A stretch of 64,000 bases of DNA, from the NCBI GenBank assembly GCA_940671915.1, contig CALNVZ010003435.1, positions 10,298,482 through 10,362,481 on the forward strand, given 5' to 3'. This document shows, piece after piece, positions 23,806 through 35,500 of the stretch. The translations under genes were made by a program, and so were the position numbers. The notes under the pieces are model-generated. The model saw nothing but the letters and a program-made list of their open reading frames with translations, did not search any database and was not told where the DNA came from. The stretch is from Paracentrotus lividus (taxonomy: Eukaryota > Echinodermata > Echinoidea > Camarodonta > Echinidae). How positions within the stretch are numbered: the first letter of the stretch is position 1; every line of letters starts with the position of its first letter.

Positions 23806-24057
23806 TAGGCCTATACATATTATATATATATATATATAACCCTCAAAAAAATGTCTTGCAATTCAACTTTGAGGCCCTCATATCTTTTTATTTGATTGTT
23901 TATGATGGTTAAATGTGATATCATTGGAAAGTTGATTTATTCCTTGTCACATTGATACCCCGTTTGTGAATGGTTATGTTATGCTTGAATGCACAGTACT
24001 CGCAAACTCGAATGAAAGTCAGAAAAGGAAAGTTGCCAAATGAATGGCTATTGCCAT

Positions 24058-24388
24058 TATTCCGATAAAGAATTATGATGAGCTAAAGTCAGGAACGCAA
24101 ATATAGAACAAAAATCAACAATTTGCCCCGTATCGAAGAAGAATCCCATACCCGCACGTGTATTAGGAAAGGCGATAACATGCGATAGCTTTTAGCAGAC
24201 AAAACAAGTATCGAATGTTCCGCATTTTTGGCACTTTTGTTTGCCTACTCACAGCCATCGCATACAATCAGCTTTTCATAATACACGTGCGGGTATTGTG
24301 TGATTCTCAGTCACGGGGCAAATTGTTGATTTTTTGTCTATATTGCGTTCCTGACTTTAGCTCATCATAATTCTTTATCGGAATAAGA
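24058..24388. mobile_element. Fold-back MITE with roughly 115-bp arms
   Basis: ATTCCGATAAAGAATTATGA on the left pairs with TCATAATTCTTTATCGGAAT on the right. The arms continue through CTAAAGTCAGGAACGC and CAATTTGCCCCG to CCCGCACGTGTATT near the loop. Confidence 0.85.
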
Positions 24389-24769
24389 TATTAACTCCCT
24401 CTTTTTACAGCATCATTCACATGCACGTAGGTAGTTTTTAGAAAAGTTACAAACATCAATGCTTTATACAACTATTTATTAAAATATTATTGAAAAAAGG
24501 AACAAAAAATATTTGCGTAAAAAAAAGTGAGAAAAAAACATTTCTTCATCAAAACTTTCACTGTTTTCGATTTCAGTCTGATTTCAAAATGACACAAGCG
24601 TTTAAGACAATGTAATACTGTTTATTTTGACATCAAAGTTAGTGTGTTTAATTAAATGAATTCTGCTATTTTTATTCAAAATAGAATTTTTTGTAAAATG
24701 GGCACTCATTTTGGACGCCCCCGGCTGTAGGGACCTAATGCAGCAGAGATGCTCTGCCAGACGTTGGGT

Positions 24770-25159
24770 TTAGTAATGTGGGATTCTTCCCATATATTCC
24801 AATACTTTACTACTGGTACCTCGTTCAGCTAACCAATCTTGAGCTGGCTGCCTGACTAATATAGGTATAGGAAATATTGTGTTCGTTTGTGTTTCGAAAC
24901 AGCGAACCCCTGCTGCAACCGTACTTACATGTGCTACATTCAGCGCGTACGCTGATCGTTCCACGGAATCTTCTGACGATCGTCTTGGTTTCGAGTTTAC
25001 ATACCAAACCGAACCTACAACAAAATAGTCAAAAAATTTATTTGAGTTAATAAATAGCTCTAATGAACTGTTTTCCCAGCGGGCCTGCATAACATAATAT
25101 TTGCCCCTTTCCATTCCGAAATACCAAGAAGCGCCTGTATGGAATGCGAACTGTTGCAT
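24770..25159 (-). CDS. Unassigned 129-residue open frame crossing the left arm boundary
   Basis: A frame of coding-like composition, reading HTGASWYFGMERGKYYVMQ near its start and ending MGRIPHY. The first eight codons lie inside the inverted arm (25137-25700) and recur at the right arm. The rest is unique sequence. No family was recognised, and it has no transmembrane segment or signal peptide. It may be a real exon whose start was replaced by the insertion: directly right of the other arm the minus strand reads CTATCTGCCTTCTAG, a good splice acceptor in phase with the frame. Confidence 0.35.
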   Translation of the reverse strand: MQQFAFHTGASWYFGMERGKYYVMQARWENSSLELFINSNKFFDYFVVGSVWYVNSKPRRSSEDSVERSAYALNVAHVSTVAAGVRCFETQTNTIFPIPILVRQPAQDWLAERGTSSKVLEYMGRIPHY

Positions 25160-25700
25160 ATTTGAAAATACCCATGATCATGGGTTTTAAACCCATGATC
25201 ATGGGTTTTATCAAGAGCACTCAGAGTTAAAACCCATGATCATGGGTTTTATCAAGAGCACGCAAGAGTTAAAACCCATGATCATGGGTTTTTATCTAGT
25301 ACACGTAGAGTTAAAACCCATGATCATGGGTTTTATCAAGAGCACGCAGAGTTAAAACCCATGATCATGGGTTTTATCAAGAGCACGCAGAGTTAAAACC
25401 ATGATCATGGGTTTTATCTGCCACGCGCAGAGTTAAAACCACATGATCATGGGTTTTATCAAGAGCACGCAGAGTTAAAATCCATGATCATGGGTTTTTC
25501 CAAGAGCACGCAGAGTTAAAAACCCATGATAATGGGTTTTATCAAGAGCACGCAGAGTTAAAACCCTTGATCATGGGTTTATCAACCACGCGCAGAGTTA
25601 AAACTCATGATCATCGTTTTATCTACTGCTTGTAAAATGAAACTTCTGCTTATAGACCGACAGCCTGTGATTATCGGTTTTGATTGGTTCGTGCAAGGTC
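25137..25700. repeat. Left arm of a 13.4-kb inverted repeat, palindrome array
   Basis: Starts at GTATGGAATGCGAACTG. It holds 12 copies of the palindrome CCCATGATCATGGG in a roughly 41-bp unit with spacer ATCAAGAGCACGCAGAGTT. Variant spacers follow palindromes 4, 7 and 11, counted from the outside. The inner end fades near 25700. Confidence 0.9.
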
Positions 25701-27140
25701 ACGTCCCTAGTGAGTGAGAGCGAGGGGACACATATTACGGCAGTCAGAATTTAACCATGCCATGATTCAGCGCAGCGATTGGTCTGTGATAACACTGATA
25801 ACGATAATCCCGCTGCCAGCTGTGGCTTATAAACTAACTTTCTTGTTATTCGATGTTGTGTACAAGGACGTCATGTAACTACTTTTATGCCCGCAATAAG
25901 TATTGCTAAAATACGTGATTTATAAAATCTACTATAAAAGTCTTATGTTGTAATATTAGTTCATAACGAGAATGTTGTCGACCATTTTGGTGTATTCTAA
26001 AGTGAGGACTTGCCTTCAAAAACTTAAAGATTAAAAATAAGAAAGAAAAAAAAAAAAATAAATAAATAAAATTGTAAAATTAAAAAGCCTTTCTTGTAAG
26101 AGACCATTATTAGCTTTGATGTGTCGTCAACTTATTGATAATACCTGCATGTTCAATTTAAATGGACTAAAAATTTAGACAACATGATTAACAACACTTA
26201 TTTTGAAACATAGTTTTGTTATTATTTTTTTAAACACAATCAAGTTTCTTTATTTATTTCTTACAAGACGGATTTACCTGTTTGGAAAGAATGCTTTATT
26301 CATCCAAAAGAGAATACAATTTGAATATTACGGTGGTATCTCACGTGTCATGAGACGGTTTGGAGACGGATTTGGGACTATTTTTGACGCATTTGATACG
26401 ATTTTATACTTAATTGTAAGGGAGAAGTCGCGGAGATTGGTCATTCGAGCTGGGGCTCAACAATTGTTCGGAGGGTCTGCAATATTTTTGTGCCCCCCCC
26501 CCTCTTATCTGCTCATAATATATTTTGAAATGCACGTATTTCAGGTTTCTCTGGATAATTTTTTAAAAAACTTTTATGGGGGCGTCCACTGGAGCAAAGA
26601 CAAGGCCAAGAAGGGTGGACGATGAAATTTATGTAATCTCAGCCACGCATCCGGTCAGCAAAGCCGAAGAGTTAATTATTTAGGCAATCTGATTGACCCT
26701 GCAGACATACCTATTCATGTCTGCAGACATTCCTGAGAATTTCCTCGCGATCAACCGAGAACGTTTTAGGAAATCGCTTATCTTGAAAGAGCACTACGGA
26801 TACGTCTATTATAATATAGTAGTGCATGGTAAAATCAGGGTCTAAGACGAACGGTAGATCGATCCCGTTTAACTATGCAGACATTATGAAGTAATAATAA
26901 AAGTATAGACAGGGAGGTGGAAGAAAAGTCTCCTAATTTACGGTTTTTTCACAAAATGTACGCCAATCGCCATTATAAAAAAGTTATTATTTCAAATATC
27001 ACAAACATGGTAAATAAAGCAGTGTTTAAAGGGAATAGAAAATTACTTTTAAAGATTTTTTGACCAATTTCATATAAATAGGAATTGGAAACCAAAATAT
27101 GTATTTTTGAACAAGAAAAATAATAAACAACAATATTTTT

Positions 27141-27218
27141 GGGCACTCTGGTGGTCTAGCGGTTATGACGGTGGTCTAGCAATCCACAGGTCGTGGGTTC
27201 GAATCCCGCCCGGCAGCC
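27141..27218 (+). repeat. tRNA-Ala-like head of a SINE
   Basis: The A box TGGTCTAGCGG and B box GGTTCGAATCC are both present. The T-arm pairs GTGGG with CCCGC. An anticodon-arm reading pairs GTGGT with TCCAC (four of five) around CTAGCAA, giving anticodon AGC. The acceptor stem does not pair, so this is a SINE head or pseudogene. Confidence 0.6.
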
Positions 27219-27504
27219 AAAAATCTTTTTCATGGCTGTCTGGTTCCAATATTTACCACACAGCAATTGCGTGTGTTTTTACCACTTTGCATGGTTTATA
27301 CTGTTGGAGACAAATGAATAAATTAATTGTCTATCTAACAATATTTTTTGTTTCGGCTTATACATAAAGTATAGACAATGCACTACTTCTAAATGAAACA
27401 ATAACAATTTGGGGTTTATAAATATTGAACATCCTACAACTATTCGAATTTTTATAGAATGTGTAAAATAAACACCACTTTTATCCTGCACACAACGCCT
27501 CAGT

Positions 27505-27677
27505 GTCTTAATGGATAGATAGAAAGATAGATAAATGGTTTATTGATAAAAACAAAACATCACTGGGGCAAAGCCGAATTGCGATGCATTTACAAAGAAT
27601 AAATTGACATAGTTATACATTGATAGTTCAAATAAGTTGAATAATTAAAATACCACGTAATACAAGTAATAATTTGT
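27505..27677 (-). mobile_element. Possible LINE 3' end remnant
   Basis: GATAGATAAATGGTTTATTG resembles the short-repeat tail and adjoining 3' region of truncated LINEs read on the minus strand. No reverse-transcriptase frame is present. Confidence 0.35.
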
Positions 27678-28658
27678 ACACTGTCCGTCATAAAGGTGGA
27701 ATATTTTTTTTCCGCTATAGAGACATGATTTTGCTCTGACTTTAATTTCTTGAATATGTTTGTCCTGCTTTTTACTTTTTGGAACCCTGGCTATAATCTT
27801 GGACATTTCCCAACCCTTCACGTGGACCTTTTTCCAAAAAAGTCTTGTCAACCCCCGTGGGGCCCATTTTTGTCATTTTTTCTCATTTTGGGGCCATTTG
27901 TTGTTTTCCCGGCCGATCAAGCCCCACTCAGTCCTTACCTCCAGGAAAAGCGACTGAAATGTACTGTTTTATATGTTCTTTAAGTTAAATCTATATTTCT
28001 GGGGACAGGCTAAGGTCTCTTGTGTAGGAGAGGGGTTTGAAGTAGAAAACGAGATTGGTGAAAATTCGGAATATTTATTCCATCTTTATGCTGAAAACCA
28101 AAAAAATGAAAAACCACCTTTAACCCTTAAATATCATCATTTTCCCATTAAATTTTGTTTAGCCTTGATGAAAAGGCTGTAAATAGTCATTATTGAAAAT
28201 TTTTCATTTTGATTTATGTTTGGTTGAGATTTTACAATACAATTTAGGGAAGATATAAATTTCCATGGTGTAAAAATGAATAAATTGAATGTTAAACCCC
28301 AATCAAAATAAATTTTGACCCCTCCCCTAGACAAAAGAGTCGAGCCTGTAACCATTGAACTAGTTAATTTAAAGAACAATAACAATCTCCACCTCAGACG
28401 TGTTTTCCTTGGGGCCTTGGTTTGGTCGCGTGAACAAAAATGGGCCCCAAAATAAGAAAAAATGACGAAAATGGCCATCTTCTGGGCGTGACAAACTTTT
28501 TTGAAGAAAAATCCCCGGGAAGGGTTGAGGGGACGTCCAAGATATACCCAGGATCCCAGAAAAATGAAAGAGGTGACAAACACATTCAAGATTAATAACG
28601 GTGCAACATAACGTCGCTTGAGCCAGAAAACAATTTCCACCTTTATGACGAACAGTGT
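27678..28658. mobile_element. Fold-back element with roughly 280-bp arms
   Basis: ACACTG...GTCATAAAGGTGGAA on the left pairs with TTCCACCTTTATGAC...CAGTGT on the right. Inner blocks including GGGGCCCATTTTTGTC also match in reverse complement. Frames on both strands are mirror shadows of the arms. No transposase is visible. Confidence 0.8.
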
Positions 28659-29352
28659 TTAACAGGATACAGAGAAATCACTTTTTTGTGAAAACAGTTC
28701 TTGGCAGGTCTTATGAACAGGTCTCGTGAATATTTGAATATTCAAATGAGCAAACTGATGATGTCATAGTCCCGCGTACTTTCTGTATATTTATTATATG
28801 AAATCCTACTCTTCTCATTTTTCATTCATTGCGTATACAGAAAATATATCAATCATACTGAAATATGTAAAATCACACTTGTGACCTTGAACATTCCATA
28901 AGGATTAATCCATGTTTTTATGTCCTTGGGGCTGAAAATCTTGGTAATTGGTATTTTATACAATAAAAAATAAAGAAAATAGGGGGACTGTGACATCATC
29001 AGGTTGCCAATTTGAGAACTGTTTCATTTAAAAATTCAAAACCTAAGAAAATTCATAACTTTGCTATTTATCATCCGATTTTGATGAAATTATCAGCGTT
29101 GTGCTTTTTAGATTTTACTTTATTTTTGTAATAATGTAAACTCCAGCCCGCAGGTGTTCTTTAAGTGTAAAACAGAAATTTTATGTACAGAAATATATTC
29201 ATGGCAAGTAACGTTAATACCCCTCATAAGAAAAACAAATTTACAATGATCTTGACTGCATTATTCCCTGATTTTTGCTAAAAAGCAATTCAAATTATTA
29301 AAAACTGTTTTAAATTAAGTTCTATATATCTGCAAATCTATTATGATAATTA

Positions 29353-29397
29353 TATATATATATATATATATATTATATATTATATTTATATATATAA
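29353..29397. repeat. (TA)n tract
   Basis: TA dinucleotides with short interruptions. Confidence 0.9.
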
Positions 29398-30304
29398 AAA
29401 CTGTGTAAATAACATCAACCTATTTCGAACTTAAGATATTTTATGAAATAGGAAATTGAGACAATTTTGGAAATAAATAGTAACCTCTCCATTAGAAGCA
29501 ACTTTTGTCTTTTCATTTTGCCTCAAAGAAAGTACAAGTATAGAAAATTGTAATCATTATAGTTATTGAATACCATAAAAAGTATTATTATATAATTTTA
29601 CAAACTAGTTGAGAATTACAAAGAACCCCCCCCCTCCTGGAAATTATATAACTATTGATTAATTTTATACAAATTACATCGTATAAAAAATAATTATTGA
29701 TAATAAAGTTTTGCAAGTAATCTGAGGTAAGGTTGGAATATTTTGTTGTCTTGGTTTGTATTATTAAGATTTTCTATTCATAATTATAACTTTATTGGTT
29801 AACACTAAAAAGGGGTCTGTTTTTAAAGACGGGGCTTAAAAGTTCCCATTGATCTGTATATTCAATATGGTGCAGATTTGTCTAATGATAAATCTAGTTA
29901 AAATGATCAGAATAGGCAGTGTAAAATATTTGTTCCAGCTCTCCTTCGTCAATATCGTCGGTAAAATCATCATCATAATCATCACTCTTTAGCATCAATC
30001 TAACATGGAGGGGCGGCAGCACAGGGATCAAGTGGGAAATGTGCTTCCATATTTTCAAGCATTCTAGAAGTCCCCCATATTCGTAGGTGGAAAAGGAAAA
30101 ACTTTCATACTAAAAAATAAAACGATTTAGACCAATTAAAAGCCATATGTGAAATTTCTTTTTGCAAAGGGGAGCATAGATAATGAAAAACTATATGTTT
30201 GTCTTTCAATATAATAGCATTAAAGAAAGAGTACCAAATTACGCTAGGAAATAAATAGCCCTGTAATCCTAGGTTCAAATATTGTGCAATAGTGTTTCAT
30301 TTGC

Positions 30305-30620
30305 CTAATTTTCATTTATTTATTTATTCTGTTTTATTCATACAGGGTAGCCCCGTCAGTGGTATAACATTGTTTTTCGGGGGCCCCTGTGAAAACATAT
30401 AAATATTACAAAAACATAAAATACATGAATTAACATAAAACATAAACAAGTAACAAGCAATTTAACATCATAACATGTGGAGGTCAAAGTTCAAGTCTGT
30501 AGAAGTTGGTATTTAGATAAACTTAGCTAATAAGTAATAGTGCTAAGAAGATATAGTGCAATAAGAGACCTTAACTTTGTAAATCCTTTATTGAGAAGAA
30601 GGATACATTAATGCTTATAT
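30305..30620 (-). mobile_element. LINE 3' terminal fragment
   Basis: On the minus strand GGGGCTACCCTGTATGAATA is followed by AATAAATAAATAAATG, the typical tail of CR1/L2-type LINEs. Only the untranslated 3' part is present. Confidence 0.5.
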
Positions 30621-30749
30621 TGTTGAATTATTGAATTTATGATTTTTGTAATACAAAGATTCAATTCGATTTTTATTCATCAAATACTTTTCTGTAATAA
30701 TGACTGGATGTATTGCGTCCCGAAGATTCGCACAACGGGTGGCTCAGGG

Positions 30750-31970
30750 CAGTGGCGTATTAGGGTCCAAGGCGCCCGGGAATTGTTGACTTTGCGCCCC
30801 CCCCCCCCGGTCTACTCCAGTTTTGCTGGAATGAGATTTGTTTTAGTTTAATTGTACCAGTGGCATATATATACATGTCCCAGAACCTGGGATGATTTGC
30901 TGTTCCGTACATACACGTAGTTTATCTTTTCTTTTTTTTCCCTCTCAAATATTTTTAATTTTAATGCGAGCGCGAAGCGAAGATCGGAAAATTTTGAGTT
31001 CTTGCATTAAATCGAAATCTTGCATTTGAAGAATCATGAATACAAATTCTCTTATAAACGAAGGTACAATAAAAAAATAAAAATGCCTTACCTTCAGGGT
31101 GTCAAAAGGCCTATGCACAAATGTTTGGGAATTGAAGGCCTATGCTTCCGGATTCGTTTTTTTTTAGTAAGGAAAATAATAAATTTAAACCTTTTTTGTT
31201 GGTCCTCCTCAAATGATTTTGAAAACATATTAATTCGAGCGTGAAGCGCGGCGAAAAATTCTAGAGCTCTAAATTTAAATAAACTTTGCAAGGAACAAGG
31301 TCTTGAAACCGAATGGTCAAAAATACGGAAACAAAGACAATTGACAATGAAGAACAAAAAAGGAGAGTAATTAGGGCAGCGAGAAAAAGCATGGACAGAA
31401 AAAAAAAAATCCTTTACTTATAGGGACCTTCATGTTTATCTGAAGCGCGGAGGGGGGGCAAATTTGATCTTGAAATTTGAGGCGCTATATTGATCTTAAA
31501 CTAATTTAAGAGGCTCTAAATGAAATTGAAACTCAGGGATGTCAAAATGAGCTTAAATTAGGATTAGGAGGTCACACACCGGGGCACAGTCAATTGAATT
31601 TTAACATTTATAAAGGGACGCTAAATTGAAAGTAAGGGCGCGATTTGATCTTCAATATAGGCCTATACAGGGCGCGCAAAATTGACTCCGAGAACTAAGA
31701 TAGAAGCGAACTAAAACCGTAAACAAAATTACTAGAAACTTTGGGGCCGCCAAAAAAGTTAAACTTAGTGGTGCTATGTAGGGGCGGCAAAATTAATTAA
31801 TATCACTGTGGATCACCGAATCTCCTTTTTCTCCTCTCCTTGCTTTGTTGCGTTCCTTTCTTTTTCTTCTTGTTTTCTTTTTTCCCAATTCCGTTTTTGC
31901 GCCCCCCTGAAGCTCAGGCCCGGGGCACGTGCCCCCCACCCCTTGCCCCCCCCCTCTAGATACGCTACTG
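30750..31970. mobile_element. 1.2-kb non-autonomous DNA transposon
   Basis: The left end CAGTGGCGTATTAGGG and the right end CTAGATACGCTACTG are inverted. C-runs lie just inside both ends. The 8 bases outside (GCTCAGGG and GCAGAGGG) match at 6 of 8, as a decayed hAT-type duplication would. The inside has GCGAGCGCGAAGCG and similar words but no transposase frame. Confidence 0.6.
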
Positions 31971-33237
31971 GCAGAGGGCTATAACCTATAAATTAAATTT
32001 TAATTTAAATATGATTCTTTATTTATTACATGTAGGGCCTAAGTGCCTGAAAAATAACATTACTGCATTTAAAATATCTTAGTAAAAGATTTATTTCGCT
32101 AACTACACGTCTGTGCGTGATCACAAACCAGAGATAGGTAAAAAATTGAAACTTGGACAAGTCCATTAGGCAGTTGCACATGAGACATCTCAATCGAAAT
32201 GAATAAACCTATTTGGTCAAATAGATCGTATAAAGACTAAATTAAAACCAATAAGAGTTTTGCACTTGCCCTCTTTTCTGCATATATTTTCACAATCGTT
32301 CGGTTCCAAAGATCAAGGAATAATGACTATTTTTTATTTTTTAAATTTTATACATACAAGATTTAATCAATTTAGCAATAGTAAACATGTCTACGGGCAC
32401 TGTTGTTATTTTGAAAAATTACAGGACATGAATGATGACAGTTCCAATGGTTATTTTAATGTGACTTTAATGTTACACCAATTTCAGCCTAGCCATTAAA
32501 ATTTTTTTTTAGTTATATGCAAAATAAAATTTACAACTCAACAAACAAAGGCTAAATGTAGGGAACCTGAGGTGCCACCACATAGCACCAAAGATTGAAT
32601 GAAAGAAATAAAGCGGAACACATTTGTATAAAAAAATAAGACATAATAATGGTGGTATGTTTGAAAGACTTAAGTTAATAGCAGCAAACATATTCAACTT
32701 ACATCAAGTGAAGAGCTACAATGTAATGAAACAGTGCAAAACAAAATGAAACTAGATATCTGGAATGTTTCTTTGCAAAATGATGTTATCTCTACAAGGG
32801 GTGACATACTAAACACAATCAAAAAATCACTAACATGACATACTCATTAATCTAAACTTAAAACACTGATCAATGCACATATTCATCAAAATGATAAAAA
32901 AAAAATCAGTTAAATTGACAAACTTAAGGTAAAAGTTAAAAACCTGGGTAACAGGAACACAAGATGAATCACAGAAATATGATTCACATGTGAATATAAC
33001 AATCTAGTTATAATTTTCTTGATATGGCTTGATTATGGTTATACAGATTGTTTTTATATCAGCGGTAACCCGACTCTATCTCATATGACCCTCCCCAATG
33101 GATATTGAGGAAATACTCAAAGTAAGATTGGTACAAATGGATATAGACTAATAATAAAGATGTGCAGTTCCAATTGCGAAAAAAGGGACATGAGACAGTA
33201 GATTCTAGGCACTTAAACGGCATATGGGACCATTCTT

Positions 33238-35145
33238 GGTCACGGTGTGTGACCGAAATTATGCAAAAATCTTGACTTTAAATTGGCTATATCTCTAACA
33301 ATTTTTTAAAATATACAGATTTAATGTTTATATCATGCTAATATATTTGTTGGCTATCATTGTAAATATTGTCTTGGTATATTATCAATATGTATGTTCA
33401 AGGGTTCAGAGGTCAAAAGAAGTGGGTCACGTGTGTGACTTCACAGAAACGGATGATTTTGAAAGTTTAATTTTCATTTTGAAATCCTGTGAGTTTTAAA
33501 AATGATGAAATGTTCTTATTGCTGTGAGATATGCATTATGGACCTGTTAACCAAAAATACCAACTGGATAGGAGATATCTCTGAAATTTCTTTTTTTATC
33601 TATTATTTTATATGCGTGATGTCCGGGTCACGTGTGTGACATTTTAGTGGGTCACGTGTGTGGACCTATGGCAAATTGTACGAAAAAAATGAAAATAATA
33701 TGTATTATGATAAATGATAACATTTTGAGCAATTACTATATCCGCTGTGGTAAAAAATTATGAACTCAACCTAGCAGTCAATGGGGTGTTTTGGTAGCTG
33801 TCAAGGACTGGGGGGGGGCGGGTAGGGAAGGGGGCCATGATGCCCCCTATAAGATCTGGCTGTTGATCGCGCCGAAGCGCGCCGAAAATTTTGCAACGAT
33901 GGTAGTGATGTGATGCATAGCTACAAGAAAGCACTGTTAATTTTCCCACATAATAATAATAATTTATTTTATATGAATTAATTATGCTAATTTACGCATT
34001 GCATGAAGTCATAATTTTTTTGCTAGATTGACAAACTACAGCTTCTGGGAATGCTAATTTTATGTTGCATAATCTTTATGAGTTCCTAACAATTGTACTT
34101 TGCGAAAAAAATTTTGATCGAACTAAATTCCTTGTGTATTCATTGTTTTTATGAATTTTCTTATGGTTTTTCCTTGTTTTTCGACCTTTTGTTTTGTTTT
34201 TTGTTCGTTCTTTTTGTTGTTTTTTTTTTGGTTTGTTTTTCTCAGCAAAATTATTGCAGACCATTTTGGGTAGGTATGATATGCTAAAATATAAATTAAT
34301 TTCAGCCGATGGAAGTGAAAATACTCAGAATTTTTGACCGCCCCCACCCAGCGGGTTCACGTGTGTGATTAATTTGTTTGCTAATTAATAAATCAATTAA
34401 ACTTGCATGGGATTCAAATTTAGTGAGATGCAAGGTACATTAAATCTAGCTTTGCTATAATACCAAGAGCCATGGATTAAGACGGGGCAAAACTTGTTTG
34501 TGTTTTTATGTTTACTTTGTGTGTGACATTTGGAAGGGCAATTAATTTCCAGGGTTGATTGTATCTTAAATAATCAATTAAACAACATTTTTTGCGGGTT
34601 AGATTAAAAGGATAGAGGTAAATAATAATATAATGACAGTAATCCAAGTAAGGAAGTCAGCATATCCATTCAGTCAGGGTTGAGAAAGAAATGATATTTT
34701 TTTTTACCGTTTTTCCAATTAATTATCATTTATGTAATTTATGCAAAAATGAGCATGGAACAATTGCAAAAATCCACGAAAAACATCAGTTCATAGGAAA
34801 CTTCAAGACATTGCTCTATTTGAATATGCAGCTAAAATCAAAATAGCAAAACATTATTTGTGCCCCGAAAAGGTCACTTTTCAAAGATGGCCGAATAGCC
34901 TGGTCCCTTTTTTGAAGGCATGACCACCAATAGTTGGTCACACACGTGACCACGTGGGTCACGTGTCGTGACCAATTTTCAAAGTTTAATTAATAACTAA
35001 ATTAAAAGCTATCATGGCTTCCATATCTTGGTGAGATGCAAGGGCCATCATCAATATCTAGCTTTGGAGAAAAATTGTAATAATAATAGAACCATCGGTT
35101 TCGGGGGGCGTTAACTTTTCGTGTTTGGGGTCACGTGTGTGACAT
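33238..35145. repeat. Cluster of GGTCACGTGTGTGAC motifs
   Basis: About eight exact or near-exact copies at 33238, 33425, 33626, 33650, 34354, 34936 (inverted), 34957 and 35129. The motif is an imperfect palindrome; most copies hold CACGTG, the E-box hexamer. Two are linked to the 580-bp duplication, but the first four lie outside it. Confidence 0.7.
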
Positions 35146-35500
35146 TTGATGGCAATTTATTTCTTTAGTTAATTATCTTAAAACAATCAATCCACACCAT
35201 TATTTTCATTTAAATTTAAGAATGAAGTAAAAAGGGTATAATGTACATAATAAAGTAAGGAGACCAGCATATACAATCAAGCAGGGTCAAGAAATGATAT
35301 TTTACGGTACCATATTTCTATTCAAAATTTTTGCATGTGTAATTATGTAAATGGGCATGAAAATTTGTAAAATTAAGATAAAAAATGCATTTCATGAAAC
35401 TTCTCAGACAATGCTCTATATTGAATGTGCAGCTTAAAACAAAAGGACCAAACCTTATTTTTTTCCAAAAAAGGTTCACTTTTCAAAGAATCGCCCCTAA
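34335..35500. repeat. Two tandem copies of a roughly 580-bp unit
   Basis: 34335-34920 and 34930-35500 are collinear: the CACGTG motif, then GAGATGCAAG, GTGTGACATTTG, AGAAATGATATTTT, TGCTCTAT and TCACTTTTCAAAGA occur in the same order in both. Identity is moderate. Confidence 0.75.

Noticed and set aside
25170..25620. CRISPR-like array
   Set aside because: Repeats are palindromes with near-identical spacers, not unique spacers, in a eukaryotic genome.
27141..27218. Functional tRNA-Ala gene
   Set aside because: The acceptor stem pairs at only a few positions and the sequence continues as a repeat.
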